Origin: Gari tellinella
Taxonomy: Eukaryota > Mollusca > Bivalvia > Cardiida > Psammobiidae
Direction of reading: 5' to 3'
NCBI GenBank assembly: GCA_922989275.2
Contig: OV277868.1
Coordinates: 17,480,291-17,544,290, forward strand
DNA length: 64,000 nucleotides
The translations under genes and the position numbers were made by a program. The first letter of the stretch is position 1; each line of letters begins with the position of its first letter. The notes beneath the pieces were generated by a model, which did not search any database, had not been told where the DNA came from, and saw only the letters and a program-made list of their open reading frames with translations. Positions 48,311 to 58,710 of the stretch are shown here, one piece after another.

Positions 48311-48610
48311 TCCAACTATAATAACTTTCCATTTAAGTATGAGTGGCAACCAATTTTGAGGTTGATCAGACGCAGGGTTACCCGAAGTCTGATATTTCGG
48401 CTTTATCGCAAAGTTTTAATCAACACACTGAGAAGTAGTCAGTGGGTAGCACGTGACTTTGATGAGAGTGTCGTGATGCATGTTTTGCGATAAATCCGAA
48501 ATATCCAAGGTTTGAATGAATTTTCTCTGAGTAAAAGATCAAGAGAACAATCTACATTGCCTCAAGTCGGACATTTGAAGTCAGGAGCTTGATGTCGGAA
48601 GTTTGAACTA

Positions 48611-48805
48611 CAGTCAAAACTCGATACTACGAACTCGCTTAAATCGATCTTAACCAGTATTTCGTAAGTTATATTTTGATAAGTCGATCTCGTTAAAGTC
48701 ACACATACCCGTATTTCAAAGTTAAAACGTGGCTAAGCCACGTTTTAACTTTGAAATATGGGTATGTTCGAACAAACGCGAATTCGTAGAATCGAGTTTT
48801 TACTG
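48611..48805. mobile_element. Palindromic MITE with pogo/Tigger-like ends
   Basis: Ends CAGTCAAAACTCGATACTACG and 'cgtagaatcgagtttttactg' are inverted, flanked by TA on both sides. The centre is a strong palindrome around 'aaaacgtggctaagccacgtttt'. Relative of 243-434. Confidence 0.75.
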
Positions 48806-49034
48806 TATACATGTACATGTAATGCTATACAAGAAATTAAAAAGCAAAACGTTAGGAAGTATGAAGTGTGAAGTTTGAAGTCTGAAGTGTGTATAGAAAA
48901 ATGTCACCACCGGTTTTCGTAGAAAAAAGTTAAAAATAGAAAAATAAACCAGGTACCCGTGGCATGAAAAACGGACTTCTCTAAACTGTATTCATGGAAT
49001 GTTCAACTTAAAATAAGTAGGTTAATGTGTGAAT

Positions 49035-49397
49035 GTACAGTGTTCCCTATCTACAGCGACCCTACAAACAACTATTCCCATTTTACAACGACGTTTTCCG
49101 CAGTTCCCTAAACAAGATAATTATATCTAACGCTTCCACAGCTGTAATGCCGCCTGCTCAAAATTGTCGTCTGATGTTTTTCTCAGAGGTACATAATGGA
49201 CATTTTGATAGAAGAAAAACTGAATTACGAGTGACAAACAGTTTAAATCAAGATCAGACGCCGCATTACGTGGCGTCTCATCAGGATTCAAACTGTTTGC
49301 AAATGTTGTCAATTTCCCTCCCTATAAAGATTCCCTCCGATCAACGCACATAAGTTGTGTCTCCCTTTGAGTGTCATTGTAGATAGGTAACGCTGTA
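49035..49397. mobile_element. 'Ctctacaacgaccctcc' family MITE, most complete copy
   Basis: Left 'tacagtgttccctatctacagcgaccctac', right 'gtgtcattgtagataggtaacgctgta', hairpin at 49234-49300. TA at both ends. Confidence 0.75.
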
Positions 49398-49662
49398 GTT
49401 GTGGTGACAAATTTAGCTTTGATCTCTACGGGTGAAAAGATTTGCAATTTGAAAATAGCACAAGGCAGTGATTAATACAACATTAATCTTTACTCTGCTA
49501 TACTGTTATCTACCTCAAACCTTTTCGTCTGTCGTTTTGTTTTATTTTAATAATATTACGTTTTTACTATATTGTAATTTTGACACTTTTATTTTAAAAA
49601 CGAAAACTTACGCACACCGGTTGTCAAACAGTTTGGATTCTGATCAGTTATCGTGGTAATTA

Positions 49663-49853
49663 AAGGGCTCCCGATAAGGTTTTTTTTTCAAAAGCTATAA
49701 TCTTCATTTCTGCATTAACCCCTATGGTGTTACTACTCATAAGAATCGTCTCTTCGAGACGATTCTAATGAATAGTAACACCATAGGATTTGGTGCTGAA
49801 AAAATGAGAAATGTTGGATTTGTTCAGTTCACTAACTCTTATCTTGATCCCTG
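49663..49853. mobile_element. Palindromic MITE (CCCTATGGTGTTAC core)
   Basis: Ends 'agggctcccgataag' and 'cttatcttgatccctg'. The core hairpin is CCTATGGTGTTACTACTCAT...ATGAATAGTAACACCATAGG with an inner 'gaatcgtctcttcgagacgattc' that is perfect. A second copy lies at 63471-63663. Confidence 0.75.
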
Positions 49854-50159
49854 CTGAACGTGAACTCTGTACTCAAACTCTTCGTTAAATCACCGTCGAA
49901 CAGCGCTGTCAATAGTAAACATTTAAAATATCGTGTTTCGTTTTAACTGCCTGGTGTGTTATTAGTATCTCTTTGTCATTAATCTGATATGAGCCGTGTC
50001 ATGTTTTATTGCATTGCAACATTGTATTAGTTTTTCTTCTGACTTGGCCGAGTTAATTTTAGATTGTAACATTCGAAAAATGTTAATGGGATGATTATCG
50101 TACTCAATGATTTCCGCCCAGACAGCTAGGGATACGAATAACTGTAATTATTGTGCGTA

Positions 50160-50315
50160 ATGTGCAGTAGAGAAGTAATTATTATTTCCTGTTCAAACGC
50201 AAACGCAATGCACTAAACTGTGAAATAACGTTTTAAGTTTCTATCTTTTGATCTCAGTGGCAAACAGGTCTGATCTGGCGCCAACCTGTTTGCAATGGAA
50301 ATAATAGTTTTAACA
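50160..50315. mobile_element. CAGTGGAGAA-family MITE, internally deleted
   Basis: 'tgcagtagagaagtaattattatttcctgttcaaacgc' at left. The hairpin is collapsed at 50260-50293 (CAAACAGGTCTGATCTGGCGCCAACCTGTTTG without the GACGCCG stem). Confidence 0.55.
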
Positions 50316-50526
50316 TAATTATTTGTACAAGTAGCGCAGCGGTCTCGTACTGCACGTATTTACCATTCTAAAATATTCTATTCTTAAAATAACTCGGCCA
50401 TGTCAAGAAATTCGGATAATACAGACCAAGCTCTTTATCTGAATTTGGTCTACACTTCATTGTGTACCAGCAACCGTATACAATGTATATTCATTCTTAA
50501 TTCAAAACTTTAGGTGTAAGAGGGTG

Positions 50527-50602
50527 TTAAACAGTGTGTGGTTGGCCTTGATCTACACTGTTTAAAATGCAATAAGGCAGGTTTTGTCATTGCAAGGCTC
50601 AT
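50527..50602. repeat. Single-copy relative of the 92-bp satellite monomer
   Basis: Contains GGCCTTGATCTACACTG, 'aatgcaataaggcaggttttgtcat' and 'gcaaggctca' in the same order and spacing as one satellite unit (20745-22395). Confidence 0.65.
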
Positions 50603-50605
50603 ACA

Positions 50606-51565
50606 CAGGGACCCGACACGATTGATTGTTGAGAGAGAAAAAATTGTCAGAAGGTATATATAGAGACAAGGGGTACAACTGATCATCAGTTTATTCTCAC
50701 CCTATCTCGACAAAACCGGGCATTTCATGAATATTAATTGATGAAACGACACCCTTTTTGCATTTCTGTCTAGCTAATATAATACCCTTCCATAAAAACA
50801 AAACATAAAGTCATCTGTAAACATGCATTTTCAACAGTAACTGCGTTTAGTCACTAAAATCACCGATTCTCGGTAAACGGGACAGGTGTTCGTTCACAGC
50901 CGACATAGCATTGACCACTTCTGTACGCTTGTTTAGGCGGTAATATCGAACATGACAGTCTTACAGTTCCATATATACGTCTTTGTCACCGATCAAAGCT
51001 GATTTCATCTCAAGTCAGTGCCGTACCAACAATAAATTCGCATGTTTACATTACAGGGACCCGACACGATTGACTTTTGAGGAAAATATTGTCATTAAGT
51101 ATATATAGTCTTTAGAGTCTCTATATATACCTTCTGAATTTTTTTTCTCTCAACAATCAATCATGTTGGATCCCTGTGGTCTAAAACGTATATATATGGA
51201 ACTTGATGACTTTCATGCTCGATATTACCACCTAAACAAGCGTATAGTAGTGGTCAATGCTGTGTCGGCTGTGAACGAACACCTGTCCCGTTTTCCGAAA
51301 ATCGGTGATTTCATTGAGTAGACACAGTTACAGCTCAAGTTACATGCTTACATTTGATTTTATGTTATGTTTTTATGGAAGGGCATTATATTAGCTAGAC
51401 AGAAATGCAAAAAGGGTGTCGTTTCATCAATTATTATTCACGATATGCCTGGTTTTGTAGAGGTAGGGTGAGAATATACTGACGATCAGTTGTATCCCTT
51501 GTCTCTATATACATGTATACCTTCTGACATTTTTTCTCTCAAAACTCAATCGTGTCGGGTCCCTG
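50606..51565. mobile_element. ~960-bp foldback MITE with inner copy of its own ends
   Basis: Ends CAGGGACCCGACACGATTG and CGTGTCGGGTCCCTG. Long imperfect arms (about 400 bp each) pair throughout, for example 'gtgtcgtttcatcaatt' and 'gaacgaacacctgtcccg'. In the middle, 51054-51176 is a 123-bp unit with the same terminal sequences, as if a solo copy had inserted at or formed the centre. No coding capacity. Confidence 0.8.
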
Positions 51566-51640
51566 TGGGCTCATATGCTGGATGAGAACAAGAACTTAAT
51601 ATCTGGTATTCAAATAGAGCAAGATATCGCACCATTACAG

Positions 51641-51897
51641 TACAGTGGAGAAAACATTTTTCTTTCCCTATAAACGCGTTTACGCTAAATCTAGTATTAC
51701 CCTTGCAAACAGTTTGGATCCTGATCAGACGCCGGATAATCCGGCGTCTGATCAGGATCCAAACTGTTTGCCGCTAATATTAAAATGAATAATCAGAATA
51801 AAATTATTATAAAAAAAGTCATTGTCTTCATTTTAGTTTGTAGCGTTTGTTTTTCGTTTGCGTTTAAACGGGAAAGAATATCATCTTCTCCACTGTA
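51641..51897. mobile_element. CAGTGGAGAA-family MITE with perfect hairpin
   Basis: TACAGTGGAGAAAAC ... 'atcttctccactgta'. The hairpin 51705-51771 has 33-bp arms that are exact reverse complements around a single A. Confidence 0.9.
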
Positions 51898-51928
51898 TCT
51901 CTATCAAGACACATTAGGGCTAAATGCC

Positions 51929-52178
51929 TACAGTGGAGAATCTGTTATTCTTTCCCAATAAACGCGTTTACGCTACAACTATTATCTGCAGTGCAAACAG
52001 TTTGGAGCCAGATCAGACGCCGGGTAACCCGGCGTCTGATCAGGCTCCAAACTGTTTGCCACCAAGATAAACAAGAATTATCAGAATTGTCCAAAAGTTG
52101 TTCTTTTCTACGTTTTAGTGCTTTGCGTTTGCGTACGTTTGCGTTTAAACGGGAAAGAATAACAGATTCTCCACTGTA
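51929..52178. mobile_element. CAGTGGAGAA-family MITE, intact
   Basis: TACAGTGGAGAATCTGTTATTC and 'gaataacagattctccactgta' are perfect 22-bp inverted ends; inside lie 'aataaacgcgtttacgc', hairpin 51993-52059 (one mismatch), and 'gcgtttaaacgggaaag'. Flanking TA on both sides. The best reference copy of the family here. Confidence 0.9.
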
Positions 52179-52526
52179 CAGTACTGAATCTTATTAAATT
52201 AACAATTTTTGCGATTCGCTTGCAATTCGATGGCAATTCGCTTGCAATTCGATGGCAATTCGCTTGCGATTCAAAGTATTAACTTTACCCTCGGGTAAGT
52301 TTTCTTGAATGGTGTATCTCACAAATGTTCGCAAATTTGCCTCCGTTATTGTTTTCGATTCCATTTTTGTCACAAATTTTTGTCACAACCGCTTCGGAAA
52401 ATTCGCGTTAAAATGTTCAAACGTAGGATTTGTTATTTGAAGAGCGCGATTCGATTGCAATTCGATGGCAATTCGATGGCAATTCGCTTGCGATTATCAA
52501 ATTAATTTAATAAGGTTCAGTACTGT
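52179..52526. mobile_element. MITE with CAGTACTGAATCTTATTAAA ends and 11-bp repeats
   Basis: Ends CAGTACTGAATCTTATTAAA and 'tttaataaggttcagtactg' with TA at the junction shared with the preceding element. Two blocks of an 11-bp repeat (GCAATTCGATG / GCAATTCGCTT) lie just inside, at about 52220-52271 and 52455-52493. Confidence 0.75.
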
Positions 52527-52549
52527 AGTTAAGTTTCACACTGTTTAAC

Positions 52550-52760
52550 ACTCGTTTCGAAAGTTCGTCAGTCATACTGTAATTTAGCGCATTTGATCTC
52601 GATCAGACGCCGCATAACCCGGCGTCTGATCAGGATAAACACTGTTTGCCACTTGTTTTAAAATTACGTCAGTTATACTGAATATAACTTTATAACGATA
52701 TTGCAGACAATAATATTGAAGCAGACGACAATATGGCGGCGAAGGGGTTAAAACCTCACG
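52550..52760. mobile_element. ACCCTTT-type family MITE
   Basis: Hairpin 52588-52649 (left outer arm eroded), then 'cacttgttttaaaattacgtcag' and 'aatatggcggcgaaggggttaaaacctcacgg', matching 44846-45088. Confidence 0.6.
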
Positions 52761-53204
52761 GTGAAAGGGATAAATGGCCATCCATCATTAACCAAGTTTG
52801 TATTTTAAGACATAGTGAAATATGAAAAGTCATTTCTAAGAGGTTTTGATTGATTGATTGAGTTAGGTTTTACGGCACCGCGACACATGAAATGGTCAAA
52901 TGGCACCGACTTTCTATGAGGTAAGTTAGAATTCCTAACGTGTGCTTCTATGTACATGTAGGATAAGTTAATACTCTCCCTTATCCCATTGTCCGGCAAA
53001 TACAGCCTTTTTTACACATTTACTTCATATCTTCAATTAAGCAAACAGTTCAACTTTAAACAACCATGATAATGGGCCATTGAAAAATACAGACTGTTTC
53101 AGAACCATACACATACAACGACAGTACCTAGCCTTCCATGCAAGACACAAACACAAAGCATTACATTCATACCCGCAAAAACGAGCATTTCAAATAAGCT
53201 TAAA

Positions 53205-53462
53205 GACAGTAAATAAGATGCAATTATTTCTTGTTTAAACACAAACGAAACGCAAACGCATTGCAATGAAATATAGAAAAAGACAACTTGCAGAAAAGTC
53301 TGACTACATTGTACTAATTTGATTTTGAGTGGCAAACAGTTTAGAGCCTTATTAAACTCCGGGTAACCCGACGTCTGATCTGGCTCTAAACTGTTTGCTA
53401 TTGCATAAAATAGTTTTTAGCGTGAGCGCGTTTATTGGGGAAAAAATAACGTCTGCTCCATA
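53205..53462. mobile_element. CAGTGGAGAA-family MITE, eroded ends
   Basis: 'ttgtttaaacacaaacgaaacgcaaacgc' at left, hairpin 53331-53398, 'gcgcgtttattggggaaaaaataacgtctgctcca' at right. Confidence 0.65.
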
Positions 53463-53894
53463 TGTGTATTTTTTAATTACATTTTGAGACCAAAGGGAGG
53501 TCATTCATATGATAACAACACTGAAGTGACTCATTATAAGAAATATTTCCTTATCCTAGCAGATGGTAGCTTAAACTTGTTAATACTTCAGCAGAGTGCT
53601 CCTAAATGCACATTCTTCGGTAGCTTTAACTTGCTTTGAGTCATCACTTGCCTTCAAACTTTAAACAGGGTAATAATATGTGTATACATAACATCTTCTT
53701 TAACTAACTTTGAAACATTCTAAAAAAAAAGTAATATTTTATTAACATTCTGCATTAAATGCGCTAATGTTCTATTCATGATTGTATTAATAGTATAAAA
53801 AACCAACGATTCATTCAAAGCATTTTTATTTATATAACAGATGAATGTACATGTATATAAATCAAACAAAATATTCAACAAAAGTATAACACAC

Positions 53895-54080
53895 GTTTCT
53901 TATTCAATCAACCGCTACCTCAACCTATTTGTGCCAAATAGATTTTTAAAGCTTATATATTGGATTAGTCTATTTTTCTGTAAGGGTGGAGGAGCTGGTC
54001 TAAAATTTCCTTTTCCTTTTTGATATTGAAATTTCTGTGAGCAGCAATGTTGACTCTAATCTGATGTTGAAGAAATTTCA
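53895..54080. mobile_element. Eroded TTAAC-type MITE
   Basis: 'caacctatttgtgccaaatagatt' and 'gcttatatattggattagtc' match 36193-36418; the hairpin is reduced to 'gagcagcaatgttgactctaatctgatg'. Confidence 0.5.
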
Positions 54081-54317
54081 ATACAGGTCAAAAAATTATA
54101 TTTACATGAGACGTGTGTCTACTCCTTATTGCATTAAATTTCGATTACACATAAAACAATAACATATTCTTCTCTTTATATGGTACATTGTGTAAATAAT
54201 GTTTGCCATGTATAATTAAAGCTATAAATCATTGGCTGTTGTAATGGACGGAATACAAATGTACTTTTATCACACAAAATAAAATATAACATTATAATTC
54301 TGTTTCAATATACAATG

Positions 54318-54563
54318 TACAGTGGAGCAGACGTTGTCCTTTCCCGGTTAACGCAATAACGCATAAACCTATACATTATTTCTAATGCAAACAGCTTGGA
54401 GCCAAATCAGACGCCGGGTAACCCGGCGTCTGATTAGGCTCCAAACTGTTTGCTACTCAGATTAGAATGAAAAGTCCAAAACGTCAACAAGTTGTCAGTG
54501 TCAACATTTTACAGCAATCCGTGTCTGTTTCGTTTAAAAGGGAAAGAATAACGTATTCTGTAT
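54318..54563. mobile_element. CAGTGGAGAA-family MITE
   Basis: TACAGTGGAGCAGACGTTG at left, 'gggaaagaataacgtattctgta' at right. Hairpin 54387-54453 has AATCAG on one arm and CTGATT on the other, a paired change from the usual GATCAG/CTGATC. Confidence 0.8.
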
Positions 54564-54879
54564 ATATGCTGGTAGATACATGTAAACCCAGTCTTGCATT
54601 GAACGACTCTTCAACAGATACTATAAGCCGCAAACAGTTGCAACTGAACACATAGTTTGGTAGTGCACTATAAAGATAATACAATAACCTCCTATTGGAG
54701 TGTTCTGCATTTCTTATACCACCAACACTACTTCGCTGCTTAATACACAATTGAATAAAAGTAAATTAATATTAAATACCTTATATATCACAGTTGGTAC
54801 ATTTTACACACTCAAGTAGGCATTATGCGTCTATTTTTAAAAAACGCATGAGTCATTTTAATTATTTGCATGGCTTTAG

Positions 54880-55129
54880 TACAGTGGAGAATCTGTTATT
54901 CTTTCCCGTTTAAACGCAAACGTACGCAAACGCAAAGCACTAAAACGTAGAAAAGAACAACTTTTGGACAATTCTGATAATTCTTGATTATCTTGGTGGC
55001 AAACAGTTTGGAGCCTGATCAGACGCCGGGTTACACGGCGTCTGATCTGGCTCCAAACTGTTTGCAGTGAAAATAATAGTTGTAGCGTAAACGCGTTTAT
55101 TGGGAAAGAATAACGTTTTCTCCACTGTA
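54880..55129. mobile_element. CAGTGGAGAA-family MITE, reverse orientation
   Basis: TACAGTGGAGAATCTGTTATTC ... 'gaataacgttttctccactgta', body inverted relative to 51929-52178; hairpin 54999-55065 (one unpaired change in the centre). Confidence 0.85.
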
Positions 55130-55406
55130 CAGGCTGAAACAAATTGAGATGCTATATGTACAATGTGTCTGTGTTATTTTCGCCTGAGTAATCAAGCATA
55201 TACATTAATTGGCCTCTGTTGAATGGGGTACTCAATACAGTGTTGACACTCAAGAACATAAGACTAGTCGCGAGACAAAGCATATTCTGATATGACAAAC
55301 TATGCAGAACCCGATAAACCTTTGTCTTGTAATAAAGTCGTATGTACAAAGAACAACTTTGTCGTTATCAGATTTAAATTTGTTGTCTGACGGCCAATAT
55401 AAACAG

Positions 55407-55666
55407 TACAGTAGAGAAAACGTTATTCTTTCCCAATAAACGCGTTTACTCTAAAACTGTAATTTCCATTGCAAACAGTTTGGAGAGTGATCAGACGCCG
55501 GGTAACCCGGCGTCTGATCAGGCTCTAAACTGTTTGCCACCAAGATTAACAAGAATTATCAGAATTGTCCAAAAGTTGTTCTTTTCTACGTTTTAGTGTT
55601 TTGCGTTTGCGTGCGTTTGCGTACGTTTGCGTTTAAACGGGAAGGAATAACAGATTCTCCACTGTA
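55407..55666. mobile_element. CAGTGGAGAA-family MITE
   Basis: TACAGTAGAGAAAACGTTATTC ... 'gaataacagattctccactgta', hairpin 55471-55537; an internal 'gtttgcgtgcgtttgcgtacgtttgcg' is a short duplication not seen in 51929. Confidence 0.85.
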
Positions 55667-55681
55667 GCATGTCTGATCAGA

Positions 55682-55911
55682 TGCAGTCGAGAATTTGTTA
55701 TTCTTTCAAAATTAACGCATTTACGCTAAAACTATTATTTCCTGTGCAAACAGTTTGGAGCCAGATCAGCCGCCGGGTACCACGATGTCTGACCAGGCTC
55801 CAAACTGTTTGTCAAACAGATTAGAATATAGATAGTAAGGATTGTAAGCAAGTTTTCATTTTCTGCGTTTTATGACAATCCGTTTGCGGGGTATACCGTC
55901 TTCTCCACTTA
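55682..55911. mobile_element. CAGTGGAGAA-family MITE, diverged
   Basis: 'tgcagtcgagaatttgttattctttc' at left, 'gtataccgtcttctccactta' at right, hairpin 55746-55811 with mismatches in the inner stem. Confidence 0.7.
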
Positions 55912-55919
55912 ATATTTTG

Positions 55920-56185
55920 CAGGGCTGCCATAAGTTGACATAAAAAATCCTAAGATTTCCAAATTAACATTTTTTAAGTGCGATTTTACGAATCGTACCT
56001 TTTCCCCATCGCCTGTTTCTAGTTTTGTTGACACGTGGCTGCTTAAAGCAGGCTAAAGGTAAAGCAGAATGCGCCTTAAGGCGCATTCTGCTTTACTTTC
56101 AACCTGCTTTAAGCTACATGTACATGTACCATGTACTAGAAAAAAATCCGAAGATTTAGGAAAAATCGGAGAAATGGAAGCCCTG
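55920..56185. mobile_element. CAGGGCTGCCATAA MITE with GCTTAAAGCAGG hairpin
   Basis: Ends CAGGGCTGCCATAA and 'atggaagccctg'; next to them 'aatcctaagatttcc' and 'ccgaagatttaggaaaaatc' are inverted. The core hairpin 56041-56114 is almost perfect around TTAA. A second copy is 58443-58699. Confidence 0.8.
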
Positions 56186-56681
56186 ATTTTGTAAGACCTT
56201 TGTATGCCCGAGAACGGTCTGTTTACCGTTTCTTGCATAACTAATATACGTGTACCCTACTCGACTAAAGCGACTTCGAGAGAATGAAAATTATACCTAT
56301 ACAAAATACACAATCTATGCTTTTTAGACCTACATGTAAGTGAGGCCAAGATACCGCGGTTCGATTGTGCAAAAATAATGAAATTTTAATGCATGTTACA
56401 TGTAAGTAAATGTGCATTCCGCAAACTAAAAATGAAGAGACTTTGAGCGACTAGGAATTACATATGTAACAGTCATTTCAAAACAAAAAACATTCAAACT
56501 CTGATTTACTGCAAAACTATGAAATCAAGAGATCTTATAGATTCTAGAAAGTGAAATATAAAAGTGATTTATATTTGACTTGTTCACAACTACAATGGTC
56601 AAGATATTATTCCAATTTCTATTTTTGTCTAGTCCAATTCTGACTTTTAAGGGTTGTTTTTGTCCATTTTTGGCCTTATGA

Positions 56682-56748
56682 CAAACAGTGAAGACCCTGA
56701 TCAGAGGGCTCCTTTCGGAGCCCTCTGATCTGGGTCTTCACTGTTTGC
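56682..56748. repeat. Hairpin, AAGACC/GAGGGCTCC subtype
   Basis: ACAAACAGTGAAGACCCTG... with the inner stem GAGGGCTCC/GGAGCCCTC in place of GACGCCGGG/CCCGGCGTC. Arms pair almost perfectly. The same subtype occurs at 58999-59065. MITE termini around it were not resolved. Confidence 0.8.
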
Positions 56749-56814
56749 ACAGGACAAGTGTACTATTCACATGTACACTGTTTAAAAAGGAAGCCTATAT
56801 GCGGGACTAGGGTT

Positions 56815-57287
56815 CAAAGGGTTAAAGCAAATCGAAACGCAAATGGAATACCAAACAATGAAGAAAATGAAATCACAATGCTAATATTGACGAGTTATCT
56901 AAGTCTAAGAGGCAAACACTTTTTAGCCTGATCAGACACTGGGCTTATCAAGTTGTCCGGCGTTTGATCTAGCTCAAACCTGTTTGCAATGGACTATAGT
57001 GTTTGGAGTGCAAATTCCTTACTTGGAAGACATCGGTTATTTCCTCTATCTGTATATGTTACAGTCAATCTGTATTTCATAAGGTAACTAATCAATCTGT
57101 GAAATGACTTTTTCACATAGACCAATGACCCAGCATCTGATCAGGATCCAAACTGTTTGCCTCTTAGAGTATAGTTTATTGTTATAATTTTTCAAACCTG
57201 ATAATTATTGACATTTTATTGAATTGTGTATGCGTTTCATTTGCGTTTACGTTTAAACGGGAAAGCGTAAACCTTTCTCCACTGTAG
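56815..57287. mobile_element. CAGTGGAGAA-family remnants
   Basis: Hairpin 56911-56988 with an insertion in its loop, a half hairpin at 57130-57163, and the right end 'gcgtttacgtttaaacgggaaagcg...tttctccactgta' at 57240-57287. Probably two overlapping, rearranged copies. Confidence 0.5.
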
Positions 57288-57335
57288 GTAACCATTGGAA
57301 AGACGAGTAGTTTCAAAACTAGCAAAGCATTATTG

Positions 57336-57547
57336 TCAAGGTCTGTATATCGGAGGCTGTTCATTATGCGTTGTATAAATCTGAGAATAAGGCGGTGGTG
57401 GCGGGGCGTCTTTTGGTGTGGCAGGTCCGTGCGCCCCGCTTGGCTGATAGGGAGGGGCGTATCCGTGCTGGTCAGTTTGGCTGTATGCTGGGGGCTGAGG
57501 CGGCCCGTTATAAAACTGGTAAGAATTGGACTGTCGTATTGTTCCGA
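57336..57547 (-). CDS. CYYR1/Shisa-like gene C, exon 4 (proline-rich tail)
   Basis: Minus-strand acceptor 'gtttcag' precedes the first base at 57547; the frame continues from exon 3 (split Val codon) and ends at TGA 57338-57336. It encodes about 69 residues rich in Pro, Tyr and Gln. Three PPxY motifs (PPAY, PPPY in the PPPPPY stretch, PPIY near the end) are ligands for WW domains such as those of Nedd4-type ubiquitin ligases, and such motifs are common in CYYR1, Shisa and WBP1-type membrane proteins. The tail should be cytoplasmic. No counterpart exists in genes A and B. Confidence 0.8.
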
Positions 57548-57649
57548 CTGAAACGAAAAAATGAGTTACAATGTAATATACTGATCAAGGTTCAATTTAA
57601 AAACCTTATTCAAAGTACACTTAAATCGCTCTTTTACGACCACTAAATT

Positions 57650-58442
57650 GCGTAATTTAGATGTTTCAGGCAAGTGACTGCTTGTATGTGACAGATTGAT
57701 TGATTTTTTATTTATTCAATTCATTTTTAAATCAGGGTAATGTTCTTTTTCTTGTACATGTAGGAAGGACCTTTTAAATGATCTCAACACGGCATATATG
57801 TACAATAGCATCTGTTTATGGTCATTTAATTTATTGAGTGAAATGCATATAATTATTCTTATGTCAGTAACATCATAACTAGTTTGTGATAAGAAGTCGT
57901 ACATATGTCTTTCAAGTATAATTCATAACTAATGCAATATGTGAATATTTTCATAAACTATGTGATATTGAAAACTTGCTAAACATTTTCATATCATTAA
58001 ATTATTATTTTGTTTATGTAATCAATGCATGACTTTCATGGATCTGCGACTAGTATCGGGGGCCACAACGGAAATAAGGAAAAATAATTTTTTCCTTTTT
58101 TGTGTAATCCTTGGTATTGGTGAGCATATCATGTGTATGTTCATGTATATGCATTATTTGTGATAGTTTTCATTTTTTTTGTGAATGCATTTGTATTGCC
58201 ATGTGTTATGCCACTATTGCCAAAATAAAATCAATCAATCAATGAATGTGCCAGTTAAACAGAAAGCATATGTTATTTTGAGAGGTAGACATGAGTTGGT
58301 TCTTTCAAAACCAAACCATTTATGTTAAATTAACTATTTACATTGCAAACAATGTGTGTACTATAGGGGGGAAGAATATCGCTAATGTTCTCTACTGTTC
58401 CTTATTGTTTTTACATCTTCCTGTGTTAACATCAAACAGAAT
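57650..58442. other. Intron 3 of gene C; possible retroelement tail
   Basis: Ends at 58215-58245 with 'ccaaaataaaatcaatcaatcaatg', and a 'gattgattgattttttatttattc' stretch lies at 57692. The (TCAA)n tail resembles the 3' end of a non-LTR retroelement or its derivative. No protein-coding part is visible. Confidence 0.35.
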
Positions 58443-58699
58443 CAGGGCTGCCATAAGATGATCATAAAAATCCTAAGATTTCAAATTTTCATTTTTTCAG
58501 ACGCAATTTTACTAATCCTACCTTTACCCCATAGTCTGTTTCTTGTTTTGAAGACACGTGACTGCTTAAAACAGGTTGAAAGTAAAGCAGAATGCGCCTT
58601 CAGACGCATTCTTCTTTATTTTCAGTTTGTTTTAAGCTACGATTCGCTAGGATCAAACTCCGAATACTTAGGAAATATCCGGAGAAAATGGCAGCCCTG
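58443..58699. mobile_element. CAGGGCTGCCATAA MITE beside exon 3 of gene C
   Basis: Ends CAGGGCTGCCATAAGATG and 'aaaatggcagccctg', hairpin 58563-58637. It stops 11 nt from the exon, just beyond the 5' splice site of exon 3 (GTAAGAGT, 58710-58703 on the minus strand). Confidence 0.8.
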
Positions 58700-58710
58700 C
58701 AGACTCTTAC

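Noticed and set aside
57333..57646. Plus-strand Arg/Gly/Trp-rich frames
   Set aside because: Antisense shadow of exon 4 of gene C, which is supported by splice sites and frame continuity on the minus strand.
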